Below, in pieces: positions 45,382 to 53,708 of a stretch of DNA of 64,000 bases. The DNA comes from Paracoccaceae bacterium (lineage in GTDB: Bacteria; Pseudomonadota; Alphaproteobacteria; Rhodobacterales; Rhodobacteraceae): NCBI GenBank assembly GCA_021648025.1, contig JAKITO010000009.1, positions 1 through 64,000 of the forward strand, in the 5' to 3' direction. How positions within the stretch are numbered: position 1 is the first letter of the stretch; the number at the start of each line of letters is the position of its first letter. The translations under genes and the position numbers were made by a program. The notes below the pieces were generated by a model. It made no database searches. It was given only the letters and a program-made list of their open reading frames with translations, and had not been told where the DNA came from.

Positions 45382-46512
45382 TTATATCGGTTCTATGTCG
45401 CCAAGGGCGCGCGTTGCATGAAACTCGCGTTGAAACGCCGCAAACCTGCCCGCCCCAATCGCCCGCCGCATTCCCGCCATAAGCTGTTGATAATAATACA
45501 GGTTATGCCAGGTCAACAACATCCCCGAAATCATCTCTCCGGCCCGGAACACATGATGCAGATACGCCCGTGAATACGACCGGCACGCCGGACAGAGGCA
45601 ATCCTCGTCCAACGGCCTTGGATCATCGCCATGACGCGCATTCTTGATGTTGACCACGCCGCGCCGGGTAAACACCTGGCCCGTGCGCCCCGACCGTGAC
45701 GGCAATACACAGTCCATCATGTCAATCCCGCGCGCCACCGCGCCAACAATATCGTCCGGCTTGCCAACCCCCATCAGATACCGGGGCCGATCCCTGGGCA
45801 ACATGTCGGGCGCATAATCCAACACGTCAAACATCATTTCCTGCCCTTCGCCCACAGCCAATCCGCCAACCGCATACCCATCAAAGCCAATCTCTTTCAG
45901 GCTCTCAGCGCTCTCGGCCCGCTGTTCGGGAAAAATACTGCCCTGCTGAATACCAAACAACGCATGCCCCGGCCGGTCGCCAAACCCGTCGCGTGACCGC
46001 CCGGCCCATCGCATCGACATGCGCATTGAGGCAAGCGCGTCCGCCTCACTTGCCGGAAATGGCGTACATTCGTCAAAACACATGACAATGTCACTGCCCA
46101 GCAAGGCCTGAATTTCCATCGACCTTTCCGGCGTGATCTCGTGTTTTGATCCGTCAATATGCGACTTGAACGTCACACCGCTCTCGGTCAGCTTGCGCAG
46201 GCCTGCAAGGCTCATCACCTGAAACCCGCCCGAATCCGTCAAAATCGGACCCGCCCAGTTCATGAACTTGTGCAATCCCCCCAGCCGGGCAATCCGCTCG
46301 GCTGTGGGGCGCAACATCAGATGATAGGTATTGCCCAGCAAAATATCGGCGCCGGTTGCGGCCACACTTTCGGGCAACATCGCCTTGACGGTCGCGGCCG
46401 TGCCCACCGGCATGAACGCCGGGGTGGCAATATCGCCCCGGGGTGTCCTGATCACACCGGTACGGGCCTTGCCATCCGTGGCATTCAATTCATACTCAAA
46501 CGTCTTTGGCAT
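45382..46512 (-). CDS. tgt: Queuine tRNA-ribosyltransferase
   Basis: 376 aa from the ATG at 46512 (GAGGG seven bases upstream); the frame runs further to 46623. Catalytic and structural motifs: [36 protein letters not shown] (first Asp), [41 protein letters not shown] (nucleophilic Asp region) and zinc site [16 protein letters not shown]. It exchanges guanine 34 for preQ1 in tRNAs with GUN anticodons. No other queuosine genes are adjacent. A 347-bp spacer upstream separates it from the SPFH gene. Confidence 0.97.
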   Translation of the reverse strand: MPKTFEYELNATDGKARTGVIRTPRGDIATPAFMPVGTAATVKAMLPESVAATGADILLGNTYHLMLRPTAERIARLGGLHKFMNWAGPILTDSGGFQVMSLAGLRKLTESGVTFKSHIDGSKHEITPERSMEIQALLGSDIVMCFDECTPFPASEADALASMRMSMRWAGRSRDGFGDRPGHALFGIQQGSIFPEQRAESAESLKEIGFDGYAVGGLAVGEGQEMMFDVLDYAPDMLPRDRPRYLMGVGKPDDIVGAVARGIDMMDCVLPSRSGRTGQVFTRRGVVNIKNARHGDDPRPLDEDCLCPACRSYSRAYLHHVFRAGEMISGMLLTWHNLYYYQQLMAGMRRAIGAGRFAAFQREFHATRALGDIEPI

Positions 46513-46737
46513 CGGGGCACCCTCGCAATTTGATGCCTTTTGCGCCATTTTCTCCGCATTGCCAAGGTCGTTACAGCTCGATACTGGCACGCGCGCCTCT
46601 GCCCTGCCCGCCTCTGACATCAAAATTTCCGGTTGATCCGCCCCGCCACAGGTTCGCGCGCTGAAAGCGTTGAATAGTCACTGAAAACGATATAGTCGGG
46701 AAGGAATACTACCAGACAGAAACCCGCGTCCTAAAAT

Positions 46738-46770
46738 GATCGGCCAAGGGTCGGCCACTGGTCGGCCAAC
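46738..46770. repeat. Three tandem 11-bp repeats (TCGGCCA core)
   Basis: GATCGGCCAAG, GGTCGGCCACT and GGTCGGCCAAC in a row, so the TCGGCCA cores recur exactly every 11 bp, one helical turn, 90 bp before the SPFH start. Such phased copies suit cooperative binding of a regulator on one face of the DNA. Confidence 0.75.
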
Positions 46771-46827
46771 GCACCACCACGTGCAAACGGCCACATCCTA
46801 TCGAATAACCAGTGTTAATCCCCATAA

Positions 46828-46843
46828 GTACACTAAAGTGTAC
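46828..46843. promoter_or_regulatory. Operator-like palindrome before the SPFH gene
   Basis: GTACACT-AA-AGTGTAC, perfect 7-bp arms, ending 16 bp before the SPFH ATG and just upstream of its ribosome-binding site (AAAGGA). A repressor bound here would block transcription or initiation. Confidence 0.5.
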
Positions 46844-46859
46844 AGCAAAGGACCTCATA

Positions 46860-47750
46860 ATGAGTGAACAGCAGCTAATCGACCTTCTTTCCTCCAGCGC
46901 CATTTATGTGCTTGGCGCGATTTTCCTGATCATCGTCATCTTCAAAGGCGTGCGCATCGTGCCGCAATCGGAAAAATATGTGGTCGAACGCTTTGGCCGC
47001 CTGCATTCGGTGCTTGGCCCTGGCATCAACTTTGTGATCCCGTTTTTGGACGTGGTAGCCCATAAAATCTCGATCCTTGAACGTCAGTTGCCCTCTGCGC
47101 AACAGGACGCAATTTCCAAGGACAACGTATTGGTGCAGGTCGAAACATCCGTGTTCTACCGCATCACCGAACCGGAAAAGACGGTTTACCGTATCCGCAA
47201 CGTTGACGCCGCCATTGCCACGACAGTCATCGGCATCGTTCGCGCCGAGATCGGCAAGATGGATCTGGACGAAGTTCAGTCAAACCGCGACCAACTGATC
47301 ACCACCATCAAAAGTTCGGTCGAACAAGCGGTGGATGACTGGGGCATCGAAGTTACCCGCACCGAGATCCTGGACGTCAATCTTGATCAGGCCACCCGCG
47401 ACGCGATGATGCAGCAGCTGAACGCCGAACGCGCGCGCCGTGCGCAAGTGACCGAAGCCGAAGGCGCGCGACGCAGCGTCGAACTGGCGGCCGACGCCGA
47501 GCTTTATGCAGCCGAACAGACCGCCAAGGCACGCCGCATCCAGGCCGACGCCGAGGCCTATGCCACCAGTGTCGTGGCCGTGGCCATCAAGGAAAACGGG
47601 CTTGAGGCGGCGCAATACCAGATCGCCCTGAAACAGGTCGAAGCCCTGGCCGTACTGGGCAACGGCGAGGGCAAGCAAACCATCATCCTGCCAGCCGACG
47701 CCGCCGAAGCCTTTGGCAACGCGTTCAAAATGCTAAAAGGCAAATCATGA
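46860..47750 (+). CDS. SPFH/Band 7 (stomatin-like, QmcA-type) membrane protein
   Basis: 296 aa from the ATG at 46860. A single N-terminal membrane helix (AIYVLGAIFLIIVIFKGVRIV, about 14-34) is followed by the SPFH domain: VPQSEKYVVERFGRLHSVLGPGINFVIPFLDVVAHKIS, ILERQLPSAQQDAISKDNVLVQVETSVFYRITEPEKTVYRI and TEILDVNLDQATRDAMMQQLNAERARRAQVTEAEGARRS, then a charged coiled coil. It should form rings on the inner membrane that organise membrane domains or proteases. The NfeD-like gene overlaps its end by 4 bp, the usual partnership. Confidence 0.94.
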   Translation: MSEQQLIDLLSSSAIYVLGAIFLIIVIFKGVRIVPQSEKYVVERFGRLHSVLGPGINFVIPFLDVVAHKISILERQLPSAQQDAISKDNVLVQVETSVFYRITEPEKTVYRIRNVDAAIATTVIGIVRAEIGKMDLDEVQSNRDQLITTIKSSVEQAVDDWGIEVTRTEILDVNLDQATRDAMMQQLNAERARRAQVTEAEGARRSVELAADAELYAAEQTAKARRIQADAEAYATSVVAVAIKENGLEAAQYQIALKQVEALAVLGNGEGKQTIILPADAAEAFGNAFKMLKGKS

Positions 47751-48019
47751 CCTACCTCACCCTCTGGTGGGTCTGGATGGCCGCCGCCCTTGGGCTGGCC
47801 ATCCTCGAAACCCTGCTGACCGGGTTCATCTTTCTGGGCTTTGCAATCGGCGCATTTGGCGTGTCACTGATCCTGGTGACCGGATTGGTCAGCCCCAGCC
47901 TGGCCCTTCTGGCCCTGGTATTTGCCGGCTTGTCCCTGATTGCCTGGCTGCTCTTGCGCCATTTCTTTGCGATACCCAAAGGTCAGGTGAAAACCTTTAC
48001 CAAAGACATCAACGACTAG
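47747..48019 (+). CDS. Short NfeD-like membrane protein
   Basis: 90 aa. Two to three membrane helices (WWVWMAAALGLAILETLLTGFIFLGFAIGAFGVSLILVTGLV and LALLALVFAGLSLIAWLLLRHFF), and the phrase LETLLTGFIFLGFAIGA is NfeD/YbbK-like. It ends KGQVKTFTKDIND and lacks the soluble OB-fold domain (about 60 residues) that most NfeD proteins carry after the helices. It overlaps the SPFH gene by 4 bp and is certainly cotranslated. It converges with the P450 gene (12-bp gap). Confidence 0.85.
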   Translation: MTYLTLWWVWMAAALGLAILETLLTGFIFLGFAIGAFGVSLILVTGLVSPSLALLALVFAGLSLIAWLLLRHFFAIPKGQVKTFTKDIND

Positions 48020-48031
48020 GAAAACACCACC

Positions 48032-49381
48032 TTAGCGCGGTGATATCTTCAACCAGATACCATCGCGCGACCGCACTGTCAGATGCGCCACCGGCACCGG
48101 GTCGCGCCCCTCCACCCGCTCAACCCGGAAATCCCTCAGGATCATCGACAGGATCAGCGGCCCTTCGATCATCGCAAATCCCGCCCCGGTACAAACCCGC
48201 GCACCGGCCGAAAACGGCATATAGGCATTGCGCTGACTGGTCTTGCCGTTTTCGGTCTGCCAGCGGTCCGGGTCAAACCCGTCCGGGTTGTCCCACAGCA
48301 GTTCATGCCGGTGCAGATGCCACGGGCTTAGCACAATTTGCGAGCCGCGCGGCACCTCGCGGTCACGAAACTGTTCTGGGCACGACGCCTGGCGCACCAT
48401 CATCGGCACCGGTGGATAAAGCCGCAGGGTCTCGCGAAACACATCGCGGCTGACCTTCAGGCGCTTGGCGTGGGAAAAATCGCAAACGTCCAACACCTGC
48501 GCCTCGCTTGCCAGCCGGTCCTGCCAATCGGGATAAAGCGCCATCATGTACAACGCCCAGGCCAGTGCCGATGCACTGGTTTCATGCCCCGCCAGGAAAA
48601 AGATCGCCACCTGATCGACCATTTCCTCGATCTCAAACACTTTGCCGGTGTCCGGGTCCGGTGTGGTCATGATCTTGGTCGCCAGATCATCCGGCGCGGT
48701 TCCGGCCTTGATCTGTGCCATCCGCCCTTGCACCAGCCCGGTGATCAGGGCACGGATTTCTTTCGCCGTTTCTTTGGTTTTGCGACTGAAAAACCTGGGA
48801 AACCAACGCGGCAAAGGGATGAACGCGGCGATGTTCAGGATTGGTTGTTCGCGCTGATATTCGCGAAAACGCGCGAATACCCGGGTTGCCACGGCGTGTT
48901 CGATCGGAATGGAAAACAGGGTGCGGAAAATCACATCTGCCGCCGCGTGGCTGGTCACTTCCTCGATCTCGACCACCTGCCCCAGTGACCCTTGCAGACG
49001 TTTGACCGCCGCCTCGCTCGCGTCCCACATGGCGCCGTAGGTATCACGCAATCGCCCGCCTTCAAACGCCGGATCAATGATCCGGCGCTGGCGTTTCCAG
49101 GTCTCGCCATTGGTCAAAAACACCGAATTTCCCAGCAATGGCCGCAAGCCTTCGCTGATTCTCGACGATTTGGGGAAATCATCGGGGCGTTTCTTTAGCA
49201 CGATCTCAATCAGATCCGGCTGATTGATCATAAACGACCGGAAAAACGGTGTGCGAAATTCGGCCATCCAGGCGCGGTACAACCGGGCCGGTTGCGCCGA
49301 CAGAATGTCCCGGCGAAACAGCCGGGCGTATTGGCGCAACGATACCTTGTTGGGCCGCGCCTTGGGTTTGGGGGGCATCAT
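48032..49381 (-). CDS. Cytochrome P450
   Basis: 449 aa. All core motifs are intact: oxygen-binding I-helix AGHETSAS (264-271), ExxR at E317-R320 (ETLRLYPP), WHLHRHELLWDNPDGFDPDRW and the heme loop FSAGARVCTGAGFA with Cys397. The I-helix and the N-terminus without a membrane anchor suggest a soluble bacterial P450, of the type related to fatty-acid or terpenoid hydroxylases (CYP4/CYP102-like by motif style). No ferredoxin or reductase gene is adjacent. It overlaps the preceding hydrolase-like gene by 4 bp, so the two are coupled and may act on one substrate. Confidence 0.94.
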   Translation of the reverse strand: MMPPKPKARPNKVSLRQYARLFRRDILSAQPARLYRAWMAEFRTPFFRSFMINQPDLIEIVLKKRPDDFPKSSRISEGLRPLLGNSVFLTNGETWKRQRRIIDPAFEGGRLRDTYGAMWDASEAAVKRLQGSLGQVVEIEEVTSHAAADVIFRTLFSIPIEHAVATRVFARFREYQREQPILNIAAFIPLPRWFPRFFSRKTKETAKEIRALITGLVQGRMAQIKAGTAPDDLATKIMTTPDPDTGKVFEIEEMVDQVAIFFLAGHETSASALAWALYMMALYPDWQDRLASEAQVLDVCDFSHAKRLKVSRDVFRETLRLYPPVPMMVRQASCPEQFRDREVPRGSQIVLSPWHLHRHELLWDNPDGFDPDRWQTENGKTSQRNAYMPFSAGARVCTGAGFAMIEGPLILSMILRDFRVERVEGRDPVPVAHLTVRSRDGIWLKISPR

Positions 49382-50622
49382 GACGGCGTCACCGAAGTGT
49401 ATTTCGACACAGAATGGTCGATCCGCGACTGCGATGGCGCCTGATCAGCGTACCGTGCCCGCAACGATTTCCCCCCGGCCGTAATACGGAAATAATCATA
49501 GTTTCGGGGCGCATCAAAGGCGCAAAGATACTGAAAATGCAAGCGAAAAAACCTCCAACGCAACTCGGCCCAGCGTTCGGGCGTCAGGGTCTGGGTAAAG
49601 GCCGCCGAGAACACCAGCGGCCATTTCTTGCCCTCACGCGCCACCCCGCTAACGCTGACCGGATCACACAGGGCAAAGGCGCAGCCGTCGCCGGGGGCCG
49701 ACACATCAACCCATGCCAGTTCATCCCGGGTACTCAGAAATTGCAAATCCGCCCGCAAGCGGTGCGCGTCCCGCAGGAATGACACCATCGGCACCACCTG
49801 CCCCAGACTTAGAAACCCCAGTGCGGGACCATTTTCCGGCACCTGGCCCGCGCGAACAAGATCGGCCAACACCGACACGCCCAAATGCGCGCCCGAAGAA
49901 TGGCCAACCACCAGAACCTCGTCCACATCGTCGGCCAGGGCCTGGGCGATCAACGCCTGAAACTCACCCATCCGCGCCTCTAATTCGGGCGGGTTGGCAC
50001 CGTTCAGGCGGGCCGAATAGGCATAATCATGCATCAGATAATAGGCGAAAAACCTGCCGTCCTGTTTTTTGAACCAGCGCATGATGGTGATGAATACCGC
50101 CAACCCCAGCAAAGTGAATGCAATCTTGCCGGCCAGCCCGGGCAAAACCGGCGATGCCACCACCACGCCCCAATGCGCCACGAACCGCGCCACCAGAAAC
50201 GCCAGAAACGGTTGCAGGATCAGCATCCCCACCGGATACAAAGCCGCAATCACCGGCCCTTTTCTAAGCCGCATCAACCGGCGCAGCGTGCCCGACGCAA
50301 TATAGGTCCAGGCGGTGCGGATCAGTTGCAGATAGGTCGCCGGAATGCTGGTCGACATGCTGTCGCGAACAATGTCCGACCAAACCAGAACCTCAAAATC
50401 TGCGGTCACTGACACCCCGTCAATTTGCGCCTCGACGTGCCAGCCATATGCGCCACCCTTGGTCTTTTTAGGCGTTAATTCAATATCATACCCGGAAATT
50501 TTCGCCTGGTCGGCGCCTTCCTTACGATACAGTTCGCGGTATCGGCGGGGATGAATAGGATCATACCCGGGAATATAAAATACCCGGCGCTTGACCACCT
50601 GATCTGGTTTGTTCACGGTCAT
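49378..50622 (-). CDS. Membrane-associated alpha/beta-hydrolase-like protein of unknown function
   Basis: 414 aa. Not a family I can name. The N-terminus RRVFYIPGYDPIHPRRYRELYRKEG resembles an oxyanion-type strand-loop of alpha/beta hydrolases, and VDEVLVVGHSSGAHLGVSVLADL (about 233-255) holds a GHSSG nucleophile elbow. Between these are two hydrophobic helices (about 124-148 and 164-183) that should cross or enter the membrane. RNYDYFRITAGG near the C-terminus is a further recognisable block. A serine hydrolase or acyltransferase acting on a lipid is likely. It is translated just before the P450. Confidence 0.75.
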   Translation of the reverse strand: MTVNKPDQVVKRRVFYIPGYDPIHPRRYRELYRKEGADQAKISGYDIELTPKKTKGGAYGWHVEAQIDGVSVTADFEVLVWSDIVRDSMSTSIPATYLQLIRTAWTYIASGTLRRLMRLRKGPVIAALYPVGMLILQPFLAFLVARFVAHWGVVVASPVLPGLAGKIAFTLLGLAVFITIMRWFKKQDGRFFAYYLMHDYAYSARLNGANPPELEARMGEFQALIAQALADDVDEVLVVGHSSGAHLGVSVLADLVRAGQVPENGPALGFLSLGQVVPMVSFLRDAHRLRADLQFLSTRDELAWVDVSAPGDGCAFALCDPVSVSGVAREGKKWPLVFSAAFTQTLTPERWAELRWRFFRLHFQYLCAFDAPRNYDYFRITAGGKSLRARYADQAPSQSRIDHSVSKYTSVTPS

Positions 50623-50678
50623 GCTGACCCTCTTGCCTCGCGCCGATCATAGCGGCAGTTTCAGGCAAGAGTAAGGCC

Positions 50679-51443
50679 TTAGCCCAACATGGCAAGCGAA
50701 GGGAAGGTTTCCAGCAACCACCACGAAAACGATGAATACGCGCCGGTCACCAGGGCGATGCCGACCACCAAAAGCAACACGCCCATCATCCGCTCAATCA
50801 TCTTCATATGCTTCTTCATCCGGTTCATCAGCGCCATTGACTGGGACAGGAACATTGCCGCCAAAAGGAATGGAATGCCAAGGCCGGCGGCATAGATTGC
50901 CAACAACAACGTGCCTCGTGCCACCGAAGATTCCGACGCCGCCAGCGACAGGATCGCGCCCAGTTGCGGGCCGATGCACGGCGTCCAGCCAAACGCAAAC
51001 GCCAATCCCAGAACATAGGCCCCAAAGGCCGACCCGTCGGCCTTGCCGGTGTCCATTCGCGCCTCTCGATCCAGCAGGGGAATGCGAAAAACACCCAGGA
51101 AATGCAGCCCGAAGATGATCACCACTACACCAGAGCCTTTCGCCAGAATATCTTGATATTGCAGGAAAAACATGCCGAACACCGACGCCGTGAAGCCCAG
51201 CAGGATAAACACCGTCGACAGCCCCATAACAAAGAACAACGCGGCGATGGTCGCCTTGCGTCGGGCAGCCGACTGAGTGGACATATCGCCAATGGAAACA
51301 CCACTCATATAGGCAAGGTAAGGCGGAACAACGGGCAAAACGCACGGGCTCAGAAAGCTGACGATCCCGGCGAACAGGGCAACCGTCATGGCCGGCAAAA
51401 GGGCGGCGTCGATGATTTCTATTCCAAACATGATCCAAGCCAT
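50679..51443 (-). CDS. ccdA: CcdA-family thiol:disulfide transmembrane protein
   Basis: 254 aa with six to seven membrane helices. The two redox cysteines lie in FLSPCVLPVVPPYLAYMSG (helix 1) and FGWTPCIGPQLGAIL (helix 4), the CcdA/DsbD-core arrangement. It carries electrons from cytoplasmic thioredoxin to periplasmic thiol proteins, serving cytochrome c maturation or metal handling. The start is uncertain (ATG at 51443 or 51431), with no strong ribosome-binding site. No ccm gene or periplasmic thioredoxin is beside it. It is divergent from a TusA-family gene. Confidence 0.93.
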   Translation of the reverse strand: MAWIMFGIEIIDAALLPAMTVALFAGIVSFLSPCVLPVVPPYLAYMSGVSIGDMSTQSAARRKATIAALFFVMGLSTVFILLGFTASVFGMFFLQYQDILAKGSGVVVIIFGLHFLGVFRIPLLDREARMDTGKADGSAFGAYVLGLAFAFGWTPCIGPQLGAILSLAASESSVARGTLLLAIYAAGLGIPFLLAAMFLSQSMALMNRMKKHMKMIERMMGVLLLVVGIALVTGAYSSFSWWLLETFPSLAMLG

Positions 51444-51536
51444 TAAGCCAATCCGCCCCCGCCGTCACGGGGCAATATGATCCCGCGCGGTCACAACCTT
51501 GTGGACAGGTTGAAATATCATGGATATCAGGTCTGG

Positions 51537-51770
51537 ATGGATGAATTTGACGACCAACTCGACGCAATCGGCCTGTTATGCCCGCTGCCAGTACTGAAAG
51601 CGCGCAAGCGTTTGATGGCGATGGGGCGCGGCAAAGTGTTGAAGGTGCTGTGTGATGACCCGGCGGCCATTGTCGACATACCGCATTATTGCGCCGAATC
51701 GGGGCATACCCTGATCGGACAAGGCGACGGTGACGGTTTTCAATATTATCTGATCCGCAAGGTGGGATAG
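51537..51770 (+). CDS. TusA/SirA-family sulfur carrier protein
   Basis: 77 aa from the ATG at 51537 (MDEFDDQLDAIGLLCPLPVLKARKRL). The single conserved Cys is in GLLCPLPVLKA, the CPxP signature, followed by VLKVLCDDPAAIVDIPHYCAESGH. TusA-like proteins accept persulfide sulfur from IscS or rhodaneses and pass it on, e.g. for tRNA thiolation or molybdenum cofactor enzymes. It lies alone between ccdA (divergent) and uup (convergent). Confidence 0.9.
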   Translation: MDEFDDQLDAIGLLCPLPVLKARKRLMAMGRGKVLKVLCDDPAAIVDIPHYCAESGHTLIGQGDGDGFQYYLIRKVG

Positions 51771-51771
51771 G

Positions 51772-51847
51772 GGCGGGTTGGTTTGAACCTCTGGTCAAAC
51801 CGGTTGTACAAAACGGTACATATTTCTCGACGTTGGGTTTTACCCGC
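51772..51847. terminator. Structured spacer between convergent tusA and uup
   Basis: A 7-bp hairpin GGTTTGA/TCAAACC (51780-51801) lies inside a wider GGCGGGT/ACCCGCC pairing (51772-51778 with 51842-51848). The outer arm extends into the uup end. Probably bidirectional termination; no T-run. Confidence 0.45.
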
Positions 51848-53645
51848 CCGCCTTTTCCGCCAACACCAGCCAATCCTCTTCCGCAGCATTCAGGCGTGTT
51901 TGCCGCTCGGCCAGCGCCTCGCTTGCCTTGGTGAATTTGACCGGTGCTTTGGCGAATAACTCAGCGTCACTCAGCAATTCCGCCAGCTTGGCAATCTCGG
52001 CCTCAAGTCGCTCAATCTCGGCAGGCAGCGTCTCCAACCGATGTTTTTCAGTGAACGAAAGGCCGGTTTGAGATGCAGTTTTCTTCGTTAGCTTCCCTTT
52101 GCTAGCCTTTGATTTTGCGTCATTTTCACTGGTATCGCTACCGCGCTGCATCAAATAATCACTCCACCCCCCTGCATAAGCCACCGCGCGCCCGTCGCCC
52201 ATCATCGCAACTGTTGTGGTCGCCACCCGATCCAGAAAATCGCGATCGTGACTGACCAGCAAAACCGTGCCATCATAATCGTCCAGCAACTCCTGCAACA
52301 GATCGAGAGTTTCTACATCCAGATCATTGGTCGGCTCGTCCAGCACCAACAGATTGGACTGCCGCGCCATCAATCTTGCCAGCAACAACCGGGCCTTTTC
52401 ACCGCCAGACAATGACCGCACCGGGGCACGCGCCTGCGCCTCGTCAAACAGGAAATCTTTAAGGTAACCAACAACATGGCGGGGGGTGCCGCGCACCATC
52501 ACCTGATCAGAACTGCCTGAAACACGCATGTCAGGCGCACCAGTCAGGGTGTCCCAAAGACTCAGATCAGGGTCCAGTTGCGCCCGCGCCTGATCGAACA
52601 CCGCCACCTCAAGGTTGGTGCCAAGGGAAACCGTGCCGCTGTCCGGGGCAATCTCGCCCAGCAACATCTTCAGCAACGTGGTTTTGCCCACGCCGTTTGG
52701 CCCGACAAAGGCAATCCGGTCGGCGCGCTGCACCTTGAGAGAGAAATCTTCGACAATGCTAACCCCTTCGAAGGACTTGCAAATACTCAAAGCTTCAATC
52801 ACTTTCCGCCCAGATTTACGTCCCGCCTCCAGCACCATTCCGGCCGTACCCTGCCGCCTGATCTGCGCCGAACGCTGGGCCCGCAACTCTCCCAGGGCCC
52901 GCACCCGCCCCTGATTGCGCTTGCGCCGCGCACTGATGCCTTCGACAGCCCAACGGGCCTCGGCCTTGATCTTGCGGTTCAACTTGTGCCGCTGTACATC
53001 TTCCTCTTGCCAAACCGTATCGCGCCAGACTTCGAAATCGGCAAACCCTTTATCCTGTCTGCGCATCAAACTTCTGTCAATCCAAAGGGTTGCACGTGTA
53101 AGCTCACGTAGAAATGCCCGATCATGGCTGATCAGAATAAATCCGGCGCGGGTCCCTTTCAACTCGCGCTCCAACCAGGTGATTGCCTCGATATCCAAAT
53201 GGTTGGTCGGCTCGTCCAGCAACATCAGATCCGGCGCAACGGCCATCAACCCAGCCAGGGCCGCCCGCCGACGTTCTCCGCCCGAAGCAGTGGAAACTGC
53301 CCGCGCAGGGTCAAACTTCAACCCCTCCCCGGCGCGCTCCACTTTGTACAGCTCGCCAGGCTCCAAACCTTCCGAGGCAAAATCGCCCAAGGTGGCAAAC
53401 CCGGCCATCTCGGGCTCCTGCTCCATATAACCAACCGATTTGCCCGGGGCCACGCTGACCCGGCCAGAATCCGCCTCAACCAGCCCGGCCATGACCTTCA
53501 TCAAGGTGGATTTACCCGACCCGTTGCGCCCCACAAGAGCCAACCGTTCACCGGGCTGAACCACCAGATCAATCCCGTCAAACAACGGGTTACCACCAAA
53601 AGTCAGTGTAAGGTCACTAAGCTGCAATAAGGGAATTCGTGCCAT
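51840..53645 (-). CDS. uup: ABC-F family ATPase, Uup-like
   Basis: 601 aa, two ABC domains without membrane helices. Domain 1: ALVGRNGSGKSTLMKVMAGL, ASGGERRRAALAGLM and LMLLDEPTNHLDI; domain 2: AFVGPNGVGKTTLLKMLLG, LSGGEKARLLLARLM and LLVLDEPTNDLDVETLDLL. The linker between domains is the ABC-F type (RRKRNQGRVRALGELRAQRS). The charged coiled-coil tail (about 525-600) identifies the Uup subgroup, thought to bind DNA or ribosomes. Its role is in translation or genome stability. Confidence 0.94.
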   Translation of the reverse strand: MARIPLLQLSDLTLTFGGNPLFDGIDLVVQPGERLALVGRNGSGKSTLMKVMAGLVEADSGRVSVAPGKSVGYMEQEPEMAGFATLGDFASEGLEPGELYKVERAGEGLKFDPARAVSTASGGERRRAALAGLMAVAPDLMLLDEPTNHLDIEAITWLERELKGTRAGFILISHDRAFLRELTRATLWIDRSLMRRQDKGFADFEVWRDTVWQEEDVQRHKLNRKIKAEARWAVEGISARRKRNQGRVRALGELRAQRSAQIRRQGTAGMVLEAGRKSGRKVIEALSICKSFEGVSIVEDFSLKVQRADRIAFVGPNGVGKTTLLKMLLGEIAPDSGTVSLGTNLEVAVFDQARAQLDPDLSLWDTLTGAPDMRVSGSSDQVMVRGTPRHVVGYLKDFLFDEAQARAPVRSLSGGEKARLLLARLMARQSNLLVLDEPTNDLDVETLDLLQELLDDYDGTVLLVSHDRDFLDRVATTTVAMMGDGRAVAYAGGWSDYLMQRGSDTSENDAKSKASKGKLTKKTASQTGLSFTEKHRLETLPAEIERLEAEIAKLAELLSDAELFAKAPVKFTKASEALAERQTRLNAAEEDWLVLAEKAGG

Positions 53646-53708
53646 AACAGCCTGCTACCGCGCTGCAACCAAAGGGTCAACGCCCCCTGTTCATCTTGCA
53701 AAATAAAC

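Larger units (their letters stand above)
46513..46859. promoter_or_regulatory. Divergent control region tgt/SPFH
   Basis: 347 bp without a credible gene. The left part overlaps weak extensions of the tgt frame. A TTGAAT-15-TATAGT pair lies at 46670-46696 (spacing short). Three 11-bp repeats (46738-46770) and a 16-bp palindrome (46828-46843) precede the SPFH gene, listed separately. Confidence 0.55.

Noticed and set aside
46738-46770. CRISPR-like reading of the three 11-bp units
   Set aside because: Units are contiguous and too short, without spacers; no cas genes in the window.
46709-46903. 64-codon minus-strand ORF over the SPFH promoter region
   Set aside because: No ribosome-binding site, overlaps the SPFH start and the repeats; composition not protein-like.
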